Shown piece after piece: positions 6,017 to 11,339 of a DNA stretch of 11,339 bases. Numbering within the stretch: the first letter of the stretch is position 1; each line of letters begins with the position of its first letter. The DNA is from Gallionellaceae bacterium. GTDB lineage: Bacteria > Pseudomonadota > Gammaproteobacteria > Burkholderiales > Gallionellaceae. A program made the position numbers and the translations under genes. The notes beneath the pieces are model-generated. The model saw only the letters and a program-made list of their open reading frames with translations. It was not told where the DNA came from and ran no database searches. Location: positions 1 through 11,339 of the forward strand of contig JAKFXW010000086.1 in assembly GCA_021731185.1 (NCBI GenBank), written 5' to 3'.

Positions 6017-6622
6017 TCAGTGCTTATCCCAGTCTACCGCCCAATCCACACTTATTTTTTTATCTGCCACACTCACTTGCTTAATCGCGCTGCCTATAAA
6101 CGGAATCAGCAATTCTTTCTTATTGACCATGCGCACACACAGTACTTGGTTTGCGCCAGTGTCCATCAAATTTTCCACTATACCCAAATGTTCGCCCACC
6201 ACATTGTCCCCTTGTGGGACATTTTCTACACTTAAGCCGATTAAATCAGACCAGTAGAATTCACCTTCCGGCTGCGGTGGCAATAAATTACGCGGGATGG
6301 CGACCAGTAAACCGCGATAACTTTCTGCGGCAGTTCGATCATTACAGCCGGGGAATTTTGCAATCAACCCTTTGTTTTGCACAGCGAAGGTTTCAACAGC
6401 CTGCTCTCGCCAGCGATAGGGTGGCGGCGAAGCTGCCGGGTATCCATCGGCGTACTCCTTGCGGGTGCAGTGCGACTGTTTAATTTTCGTCCCTGCACTA
6501 TCCGGGTTTCCTAGCCACCAAATCTTATAGTCCGTCAGGCTTTCCGCATATTCAGTATAGGTTTTAAGTTTCACCCAACCGAGTATGCCTTGTGCGCCGA
6601 TAATTCGCGCCATGACCAGCAT
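6017..6622 (-). CDS. rimM: Ribosome maturation factor RimM, with two insertions
   Basis: RimM binds S19 and the 30S head and helps late 16S rRNA processing. The 201-residue product has the N-terminal MARIIGAQGILGWVKLKTYTEY segment, then WREQAVETFAVQNKGLIAKFPGCNDRTAAESYRG (71-104), the EFYWSDLIGL motif (121-130) beginning the PRC-barrel domain, and the C-terminal IPFI and DW elements. Normal RimM is about 165-180 residues. The surplus sits in two places: about 26 residues rich in charged, proline and alanine residues (44-69, TKIKQ to PPPYR) between WWLGNPD and WREQ, and PQGDN (136-140) from the palindromic repeat. Both keep the frame. I chose ATG 6622-6620, 13 bases after the rpsP stop; a GTG at 6655 overlapping rpsP is an alternative. 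Confidence 0.93.
   Translation of the reverse strand: MLVMARIIGAQGILGWVKLKTYTEYAESLTDYKIWWLGNPDSAGTKIKQSHCTRKEYADGYPAASPPPYRWREQAVETFAVQNKGLIAKFPGCNDRTAAESYRGLLVAIPRNLLPPQPEGEFYWSDLIGLSVENVPQGDNVVGEHLGIVENLMDTGANQVLCVRMVNKKELLIPFIGSAIKQVSVADKKISVDWAVDWDKH
6202..6219 (-). repeat. Short palindromic repeat, copy 4 (inside rimM)
   Basis: On the minus strand reads TCCCACAAGGGGACAATG, one base different from copies 2 and 3. It encodes PQGDN in the PRC-barrel region of RimM and is bounded by AATGT on both sides (6219-6223 and 6201-6205), which could be a short duplication or chance. Confidence 0.75.
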
Positions 6623-6635
6623 GAGCGGCTGAACG

Positions 6636-6908
6636 TCAGACTGGAGCTGCGGCACTTGTTCCAGATTTTACCCCAGCACGCTTAACCAGCTTAGCCACGG
6701 CATCGCTTACTTGAGCACCCCTGTCCTGCCAAAACGCAACGCGATCCAACTGAATGCGCGAACCCTCTGGACCTTCAGGCGCAATTGGATTGTAAAAACC
6801 AATGCGCTCAATAAAGCGACCATCACGGCGATTGCGTGAATCCGCGACCACTACATTAAAAAACGGACGGTTTTTAGAACCGCCACGCGCAAATCGAATA
6901 ATAACCAT
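6636..6908 (-). CDS. rpsP: 30S ribosomal protein S16
   Basis: A 90-residue S16, an early-assembling 30S protein. It has the family start MVIIRFARGGSKNRPFFNVVVADSRNRRDGRFIERIGFYNP and the conserved DRVAFWQDRGAQVSDAVAKLVKRAG tail, ending in a short alanine-rich extension. ATG 6908-6906 matches the usual S16 start; an ATG four codons upstream (6920) is less likely. No strong ribosome binding site is seen, only GGGTTGG. First gene of the rpsP-rimM-trmD-rplS operon. Confidence 0.97.
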   Translation of the reverse strand: MVIIRFARGGSKNRPFFNVVVADSRNRRDGRFIERIGFYNPIAPEGPEGSRIQLDRVAFWQDRGAQVSDAVAKLVKRAGVKSGTSAAAPV

Positions 6909-7002
6909 AGTCCAACCCATTGTTCATTAGCAAAAACCTACAGGCGTTCCAGTTATTCAACGCATACAGAATAAAACATCTAGAACACCCAAAAGGGCGC
7001 GA

Positions 7003-7032
7003 ATTCTACGACATTTTACCCCCTCGTGGCAA
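7003..7032 (-). promoter_or_regulatory. rpsP: Probable sigma70 promoter of the rpsP operon
   Basis: Minus strand: -35 TTGCCA (7032-7027) and -10 TAGAAT (7008-7003) with an 18-base spacer, about 100 bases upstream of rpsP. The -10 runs into TAGAATTCGCG, a GC-rich downstream edge typical of ribosomal-protein promoters. A small palindrome CCCAAAAGGG (6988-6997) lies near the expected start site. Confidence 0.5.
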
Positions 7033-7116
7033 GGCTCGTGTCAGCCCCTATTAGCGCAAAGTAATAATGTCCGCTAGTGATTAAACTCATCCCTGTTAAA
7101 AACAGAGTTGGACAGA

Positions 7117-7231
7117 TTGAAAACAGACAAACTTATGAACCAAAAAGAATTAAAAGAAGCACAGGTATTGGAGCTACTGGACGAGAAAAAATCAGCCGAC
7201 AAGAAGCGTCAAAGCGACTTGGCATTACTTT
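7117..7231 (+). pseudogene. Transposase N-terminal relic (helix-turn-helix part)
   Basis: The ATG at 7135 opens MNQKELKEAQVLELLDEKK and then drifts to a stop at 7231-7233. Shifting frame at the run of six A's (7185-7191 region) restores KISRQEASKRLGITL, so the two pieces make a typical transposase helix-turn-helix N-terminus (resembling ISNCY-type transposases; an inference from style). One base appears lost in the A-run. The match stops where the fold-back repeat begins, so the catalytic domain is absent. Not functional as it stands. Confidence 0.5.
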
Positions 7232-7300
7232 AGGAAGCACTGATTTAATCCCACATGTACCCGCAAAAGGGGTACATGTGGGATTAAATCAGTGCTTCCT
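7232..7300. repeat. Perfect fold-back: two IS-like ends in inverted orientation
   Basis: Two exactly complementary 31-base arms (7232-7262 and 7270-7300) around the loop GCAAAAG. Each arm starts AGGAAGCACTGATTTAATCC and continues to CATGTACCC. The absence of mismatches suggests recent origin. It has no coding capacity and no T-run that would make a simple terminator. It lies directly after the transposase relic. Confidence 0.8.
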
Positions 7301-7409
7301 TTAACATTGACAGGAAAAGATCAAAATCGGGATGATGCGCCATGGTGTACAATTACGGTGCTTTTGTGGTAGCTGACCAGAAGCAATAAGGTGGGCGTGC
7401 CTATCATTC

Positions 7410-7437
7410 ATTAGGAACTTGACCTGATTTAGTAAAA
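7410..7437 (+). promoter_or_regulatory. Candidate promoter of the OmpA-domain lipoprotein gene
   Basis: TTAGGA (7410-7415), 16 bases, TAAAAT (7432-7437), placing a start close to the strong ribosome binding site AAGGAGG before the ATG at 7465. A second candidate is TTGACA at 7307-7312 with a poor -10. Choice between them is not supported strongly. Confidence 0.3.
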
Positions 7438-7464
7438 TAGCCAACAAAGAAAAAGGAGGAAACA

Positions 7465-8526
7465 ATGCATCGCATTTCAATTGACCAAACCTTACCATTC
7501 TGGCTTACCGCATTGATCATGCTCTGTGCGACGGCTATGAGTGGTTGTGTGAGTACGGGAACTCACACTAAGACGCTCGCCGAGCTTGATGCTGCGAAGA
7601 AATCATCCGCACAGTTGCAGCAACAATTGACCGGGATACAAAACAATCTGGATAAGGAGGCAGCTCAGCGCAAAGCTGCAGAACAACAGGCGAGCTCCTT
7701 GCTAAAAGAACGTGAAGCACTAGAGACACGCTCCAACGAGTTGCAGTCTCGCTTGGATAGCTTGGAGAATGAGAAAGGACAACTGAACAGTGAGCTCGGC
7801 AACGTGCGCGGTCACATCATAGATCTCGAACAGAAGCTCGCGAGCGGAAGTACCTCAGCGCAGGCAGAAATAGCCGCACTACAGGAAAAGGCATCTGGGC
7901 TTGAAGCCAACGCTGCCCGCATAGCGCAGGAGCGCGAGCAACTTAGGCAGGAGCAATTGCAACTTGCAGCAATGCTAGAGCAGGAACGTTTAGCAAAAGA
8001 AGCAAAAGAAGAAGAAATAAATCGCCTGACACGAACACATGAAGAGCTATCAAAATCGCTGCAAGATGAAATTTCCAAGGGCAATATCACCATTCAACAG
8101 GTACGTGATCGTTTAACCATCAATATGGTAGAGCGTGTCCTGTTTGATTCCGGGCAGGCTCAAGTGAAACCGACTGGCGTCAAGGTGTTAAAAGAGGTCG
8201 GAGACATTTTGAAAAACATCACTGACAAACAGATTCGCATCGAAGGTCATACTGACAATGTACCTATCAGCGCCAAATTACAGAATCGGTTTAAAACGAA
8301 TTGGGAACTCTCGACCGCACGAGCCACAACTGTGGTGCGCTTCCTGATTGAGCAAAGCGGGGTAGACCGGCAGTACCTTGCTGCAGTAGGTTACGCAGAC
8401 ACTCGCCCTATTGCTTTGAACGACTCTGAAGAGGGAAGATCATCTAACCGTCGAATTGAAATTGTGCTATATCCCAAGGATCTCAAAGAAATTACCAGCC
8501 AAATTGAGACAAGTACAACGCATTGA
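7465..8526 (+). CDS. OmpA-domain lipoprotein with long coiled coil
   Basis: A 353-residue envelope protein. A hydrophobic signal (residues 10-27) ends in MSGC, a lipobox with cysteine 28 as the likely lipidated residue, so it should be anchored in a membrane, probably the outer one. Residues about 35-205 are rich in Glu, Gln, Lys, Ala and Leu with heptad-like spacing, a long coiled coil. The C-terminal OmpA/MotB-like domain (about 220-337) has LFDSGQAQVKP, IEGHTDNVPI (259-268), NWELSTARA (279-287), VGYADTRP and SSNRRIEIVL (326-335), and should bind peptidoglycan. AAGGAGGAAACA precedes the ATG, a strong ribosome binding site. It stands alone between a mobile-element scar and a ferritin gene. 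The exact role (a spacer between envelope layers, or a partner of an efflux or motility complex) cannot be told. Confidence 0.85.
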   Translation: MHRISIDQTLPFWLTALIMLCATAMSGCVSTGTHTKTLAELDAAKKSSAQLQQQLTGIQNNLDKEAAQRKAAEQQASSLLKEREALETRSNELQSRLDSLENEKGQLNSELGNVRGHIIDLEQKLASGSTSAQAEIAALQEKASGLEANAARIAQEREQLRQEQLQLAAMLEQERLAKEAKEEEINRLTRTHEELSKSLQDEISKGNITIQQVRDRLTINMVERVLFDSGQAQVKPTGVKVLKEVGDILKNITDKQIRIEGHTDNVPISAKLQNRFKTNWELSTARATTVVRFLIEQSGVDRQYLAAVGYADTRPIALNDSEEGRSSNRRIEIVLYPKDLKEITSQIETSTTH

Positions 8527-8582
8527 GATAGCGGCACAGACCGAGTACTCACGACATGGCTGATAATTGTCGCTGAAATAGA

Positions 8583-8608
8583 TCTTCTTGCCTGCGAAGA
8601 GATTTTTT
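8583..8608 (+). terminator. Weak candidate terminator after the lipoprotein gene
   Basis: Short stem TCTTC (8583-8587) / GAAGA (8596-8600) followed by GAT and six T's (8603-8608). The stem is only five pairs, so the call is tentative. Confidence 0.35.
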
Positions 8609-8673
8609 AAAGGCAAAAATAAGTGACTCTTTAAATTTATTTTGCCGGGGAAGTCTGTACGGTCATATTCCAT

Positions 8674-8692
8674 CCCCGCGCTTCGCGCGGGG
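8674..8692. other. GC-rich hairpin between convergent genes
   Basis: CCCCGCG / CGCGGGG with loop CTTCG, 12 bases beyond the ferritin stop. It is a strong hairpin without a T-run, so it may protect or punctuate the ferritin mRNA 3' end or be a REP-like repeat unit rather than a true intrinsic terminator. Confidence 0.5.
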
Positions 8693-8704
8693 CTTATCCA
8701 CACG

Positions 8705-9160
8705 TCAGACATTGAATGGCTTAATTTCTCCTGGGGTTCTCAGCATTTTATTAACTTCATCAAGATGCAGTTCTTCTAGGTAAATCATTTCTCTGGCGTA
8801 CTCCTCCAATGCTACGGATTTTCCTTCTACCAATTTCAAAAGCTTATAATAGGCCGCCCCCGTTATTTTTTCATGCTCAAGACTTTCCCTAAGAATGTCC
8901 CCTATATTATGTTTTTCCGTTTCTAATAACGTACCAATTTTAAGCGATGGATGACCGCCCAGCATGGTCACCAACTCACCTGCCTTATGGGCATGAGCAA
9001 GACCTTCCGATGCATTATCTTTAAGCCAAGCCACTATAGGGATACGGTTATATCCGAAAACCATAAGGGAATAGTGCGTATAACGAACCACCCCTGCTAA
9101 TTCCAGCTCCATTATTTCATTCAGAGTCCCTATCGCCTGTTTCTTTTCAGTGTTATTCAT
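8705..9160 (-). CDS. Bacterioferritin-like (ferritin superfamily) protein
   Basis: A 151-residue, almost entirely helical protein in the four-helix ferritin fold. Probable di-iron ligands are E20 in MELELAGVVRY, E52 and H56 in SEGLAHAHKAGE, E94 or E96 in RESLEHEK, and E130/H132 in YLEELHLDE. The spacing E-x-x-x-H in helix B differs from the E-x-x-H of E. coli Bfr, and the THYSLMVFGYNRIP segment points to a distinct bacterioferritin-like subfamily. It is expected to oxidise and store iron or protect against iron-driven oxidation in the cytoplasm. Start ATG 9160-9158 has GGAGAAAG upstream. A possible -10 TATAAT at 9272-9267 (minus) would give a leader of about 100 bases with an imperfect GC hairpin at 9201-9236. 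No Fur box is recognised. Whether it forms 24-mers or binds haem is unknown. Confidence 0.85.
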   Translation of the reverse strand: MNNTEKKQAIGTLNEIMELELAGVVRYTHYSLMVFGYNRIPIVAWLKDNASEGLAHAHKAGELVTMLGGHPSLKIGTLLETEKHNIGDILRESLEHEKITGAAYYKLLKLVEGKSVALEEYAREMIYLEELHLDEVNKMLRTPGEIKPFNV

Positions 9161-9200
9161 GACTTTCTCCTATTGATGTTGTAAATGTTCAACGTCCAAG

Positions 9201-9236
9201 TTCAGAGGCGGTGCGCTTTTGCGCCGTCCTCTGGAA
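9201..9236 (-). other. Imperfect hairpin in the ferritin leader
   Basis: TTCAGAGG on one side and CCTCTGGAA on the other enclose GCGC/GCGC around a TTTT loop, with bulges. It lies between the candidate -10 (TATAAT, 9267-9272 minus) and the ferritin ribosome binding site. It may also act as a weak stop for the upstream ypjD-like transcript. The rest of 9161-9331 shows nothing further. Confidence 0.35.
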
Positions 9237-9331
9237 CGACAAGTTGCCTATAAATTTTAATGCTACATTATATAAGGAAAACCGCGTATTTCTGATTAGC
9301 GTTGATAAGCCTGTTTGTTGGCGCGCTCAAT

Positions 9332-10165
9332 CTAGCGGATCAGTAAAACTTCCAGCACAAACTTGCTACCCAGATAAGCCAATATTAAAAATACAAAGCC
9401 ACTCATGGTCCAATGCACGGCGGTGCGTCCACGCCAGCCGCGCAAATAATGTCCGAGCAATAGTACTGCAAACACTGTCCAGGAAATAAAACCAAACAAC
9501 ATTTTGTGATTTAACTTCCAAGGTTGTCCGAATAGCTGCTCCGAAAATACCATGCCCGAAATGAGCGTGAGCGTTAACAATACAAAGCCCGCACCGATAA
9601 TGCGGAACAATAAGATTTCCATAGTCAGCAAGGGCGGCAGACCTTGCAACATGCGCGGTAAGTTGGCGTGATGCAATTTTCTTTCGACCAGCGACATGAG
9701 CCCTGCATGTAACGCAGCAATGGTCAGCAAGGAGTAGGCAAACATCGCTGTCAGAATATGTGCCTGCATGGCGAATGACATACCGTCAGCAGGATGGGGT
9801 TGTGTGGCGGGGAATAATGCTGGGAGGAGTGCGCCCAATGCAGCTAGGGGCAAAACCAGTGTTTGCAGGCTGGTGATGGGATAAAAAAGTCGCGCTATCC
9901 AATACACCAACATGGTGAGCCACAATATTAAGGATAGTGCGTAGACCAAGCTCAAATTTATTCCGCCGCTGCTAAATAAATTTCCATATAATAAATAAGC
10001 GTGCAACGTGAGCGGTAAAACAACCCAATGTCCGGTGATGCCTTGATTGAGTGCGTCGCCGCCGCCAGCAAGTTGGACGCGCCAAAAGTGGAGTGCCAAT
10101 GCGCTGTAGGCGAAAAAAACCAGCCCATATAGAAGCGTGCTATATAACAAAGAAGGGTTAGACAT
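9332..10165 (-). CDS. ypjD: Inner-membrane protein, cytochrome c assembly (CcsA/YpjD-like)
   Basis: A 277-residue polytopic inner-membrane protein with roughly eight hydrophobic segments, belonging to the cytochrome c assembly family (CcsA/CcmC/HemX type). It has conserved histidines typical of the YpjD branch: H136 (MQAHILTAMFAYSLLTIAALHA), H220 (LNHKMLFGFISW) and H239 (LGHYLRGWRGR), then the AYLGSKFVLEVLL C-terminus. I do not see the WGxxWxWD haem-handling motif of true CcsA/CcmC, so a direct role in haem delivery is uncertain. It lies next to and divergent from ffh, an arrangement common in betaproteobacteria. ATG 10165-10163 is used; no strong ribosome binding site. A minus-strand TAGAAT at 10199-10194 could be its -10. 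Confidence 0.85.
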   Translation of the reverse strand: MSNPSLLYSTLLYGLVFFAYSALALHFWRVQLAGGGDALNQGITGHWVVLPLTLHAYLLYGNLFSSGGINLSLVYALSLILWLTMLVYWIARLFYPITSLQTLVLPLAALGALLPALFPATQPHPADGMSFAMQAHILTAMFAYSLLTIAALHAGLMSLVERKLHHANLPRMLQGLPPLLTMEILLFRIIGAGFVLLTLTLISGMVFSEQLFGQPWKLNHKMLFGFISWTVFAVLLLGHYLRGWRGRTAVHWTMSGFVFLILAYLGSKFVLEVLLIR

Positions 10166-10193
10166 TTTTAAGCAGGGTGTTTAGACTTCACGA

Positions 10194-10199
10194 ATTCTA
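10194..10199 (-). promoter_or_regulatory. Candidate -10 of the ypjD-like gene
   Basis: TAGAATTCG on the minus strand, the same form as the -10 region of the rpsP promoter, about 30 bases upstream of the start codon. No good -35 is found, so only the -10 is suggested. Confidence 0.3.
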
Positions 10200-10240
10200 C
10201 ACTATCTGCGCTGTAAGCTTGTTGCTTGCAGGTGTCTCAA

Positions 10241-10383
10241 TCTTACTGTGTCACAAAACGCTGAAGGGCGCATTGCGGCGTTAAAATCTGGCTTAAAATG
10301 CTCATTTACTAAATGTAAACTCCGCTTTTTCGCCAGATTTTGCCTTGCACTGCATCCCTTGATCGCTTTGTGACACAGTAAGA
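10241..10383. repeat. 143-bp palindromic element in the ypjD-ffh gap (MITE/ERIC-like)
   Basis: Terminal inverted repeats of 20 bases with one mismatch: TCTTACTGTGTCACAAAACG (10241-10260) and the inverse at 10364-10383. Further inside, AAAATCTGGC pairs with GCCAGATTTT around a centre TTTACTAAATGTAAA. Non-coding. Its right end lies four bases before the AGAGGA ribosome binding site of ffh. No clear target duplication. Confidence 0.75.
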
Positions 10384-10403
10384 CTAAAGAGGATTAACCG
10401 AAT

Positions 10404-11339
10404 ATGCTGGACAACCTGACCCAACGCCTATCCGGCGTAATAAAAAATCTGCGTGGCCAGGCGCGCCTGACTGAAAGCAATATCCAGGACACACTGCGCG
10501 AAGTACGTTTGGCCTTGCTCGAAGCGGATGTCGCCTTGCCCGTGGTAAAAGAATTCACCGCGCAGGTGAAACAAGCTGCGCTGGGGCAGGAGGTTATGGA
10601 TAGCCTGACTCCGGGGCAAGCCTTGGTGGGTATCGTGCATCGCGAGCTTACTCGCCTGATGGGTGAGCATAACGATACGTTGAATTTATCTGCCGTACCG
10701 CCCGCCGTAATTTTAATGGCGGGTTTGCAAGGCGCAGGTAAAACTACCACCAGTGGCAAGCTGGCAAAATTGCTGCGCGAGCAATTTAAGAAAAAAGTGT
10801 TGTTGGTCAGTTGCGATATTTATCGTCCCGCCGCGATTGAGCAATTACGCTTATTGGCGGCGCAGATCGACACTGATTTTTTTCCATCCGACCTCAGCCA
10901 AAAGCCGCGTGATATTGCCTTGGCCGCCCTCGATTATGCGCGCCATCACCATCACGATGTGTTGCTGGTCGACACGGCGGGTCGCCTGGCGATTGATGCG
11001 GCGATGATGCAAGAAATTCAGCAGTTGCACGCAGCACTCAATCCCATAGAAACTTTATTTGTAGTGGATGCCATGACCGGACAAGACGCGGTCAATACCG
11101 CCAAAGCCTTTGGCGATGCGCTGCCGTTGACGGGCATTATTCTGACCAAGCTGGATGGCGATGCGCGCGGTGGCGCTGCATTGTCGGTACGGCATATCAC
11201 GGGCAAGCCGATTAAATTTGTTGGTGTGAGCGAAAAGCTTAATGGTCTGCAAGCCTTTCACCCGGAGCGCATGGCCTCGCGCGTGCTCGGCATGGGCGAT
11301 GTGCTATCGCTGATTGAAGATGTCCAGCGCGATGTCAAT
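10404..11339 (+). CDS. ffh: Signal recognition particle protein Ffh, N-terminal part
   Basis: The frame from ATG 10404 stays open for 312 codons to the window edge; full-length Ffh is about 450 residues, so the end of the GTPase domain and the methionine-rich M domain are missing. Ffh with 4.5S RNA binds signal sequences on the ribosome and delivers membrane proteins to FtsY. The N domain (about 1-95) starts MLDNLTQRLSGVIKNLRGQARLTESNI. The G domain shows G1 GLQGAGKTTT (107-116), DIYRPAAIEQL (138-148), G3 DTAGR (190-194), G4 TKLDGDARGG (248-257) and FVGVSEKLNGLQAFHPERMASRVLGMGD. AGAGGA lies ten bases before the ATG. A four-histidine run (181-184) just before the G3 strand looks like local variation. 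A palindromic element ends immediately upstream of the ribosome binding site. Confidence 0.97.
   Translation, partial: MLDNLTQRLSGVIKNLRGQARLTESNIQDTLREVRLALLEADVALPVVKEFTAQVKQAALGQEVMDSLTPGQALVGIVHRELTRLMGEHNDTLNLSAVPPAVILMAGLQGAGKTTTSGKLAKLLREQFKKKVLLVSCDIYRPAAIEQLRLLAAQIDTDFFPSDLSQKPRDIALAALDYARHHHHDVLLVDTAGRLAIDAAMMQEIQQLHAALNPIETLFVVDAMTGQDAVNTAKAFGDALPLTGIILTKLDGDARGGAALSVRHITGKPIKFVGVSEKLNGLQAFHPERMASRVLGMGDVLSLIEDVQRDVN

Noticed and set aside
7011..7032. Possible fifth copy of the 18-base repeat near the rpsP promoter (ACATTTTACCCCCTCGTGG)
   Set aside because: Only loosely similar; the CCCC/GGGG pairing is lost and the segment is better explained by promoter elements.
7077..7304. 75-residue plus-strand reading frame taken as a whole gene
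   Set aside because: Its middle is half of a frameshifted transposase relic and its tail is read from the fold-back repeat, so it is not a real protein.
8674..8692. GC hairpin as a classical rho-independent terminator
   Set aside because: No T-run follows on either strand; listed only as a hairpin.
1..11339. CRISPR array, tRNA, rRNA or a complete defence system
   Set aside because: No regularly spaced direct repeats, no tRNA-like cloverleaf recognised, and no nuclease or toxin-antitoxin genes among the supported reading frames.

Overview
This window looks like a chromosomal segment of a betaproteobacterium, most plausibly in or near the iron-oxidising Gallionellaceae/Nitrosomonadales. That is an inference from protein style and gene order; no 16S or other marker is present. 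The genes are mostly conserved housekeeping genes. The surprises lie in the repeats and small insertions between and inside them.

Layout. Positions 1-2172 (minus strand) hold an operon pcnB - folK - deoxynucleoside kinase (cut by the left edge), with pcnB stop and folK start overlapping. Positions 2173-2580 are non-coding. They carry a short palindromic repeat, a hairpin, a small tandem duplication and a 141-bp MITE-like element that ends exactly at the next gene's stop codon. Positions 2581-4367 (minus) hold a two-gene BtuCD/FecCD-type ABC importer (permease then ATPase, ATGA overlap) with no binding protein gene beside it. Positions 4368-4714 hold a solo copy of an IS-like end, a bidirectional terminator and a 149-bp palindromic element. 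Positions 4715-6908 (minus) hold the classic rpsP-rimM-trmD-rplS operon for ribosome and tRNA maturation, with a good sigma70-like promoter at about 7003-7032.

Positions 7033-7464 are a scar zone: an N-terminal transposase relic, frameshifted and cut off by a perfect 31-bp-arm fold-back repeat. Then come an OmpA-domain coiled-coil lipoprotein gene (plus, 7465-8526), a bacterioferritin-like gene (minus, 8705-9160), and the divergent pair ypjD/ccsA-like (minus, 9332-10165) and ffh (plus, from 10404, cut by the right edge). A 143-bp palindromic element in the divergent gap ends only a few bases before the ffh ribosome binding site.

How they fit together: rpsP, rimM, trmD, rplS and ffh belong to translation and protein targeting and often lie near each other in proteobacteria. 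Here they are separated by the lipoprotein, the ferritin and mobile debris. The most unusual signal is an 18-base palindromic repeat (CCCCACAAGGGGACAATG type). It occurs four times, three of them in frame inside essential or core genes (pcnB, the ABC ATPase, rimM), where it adds a PQGDN-like peptide. RimM carries a second, larger in-frame insertion and FolK a glycine-rich one. I see no complete defence system, CRISPR array, tRNA or rRNA.
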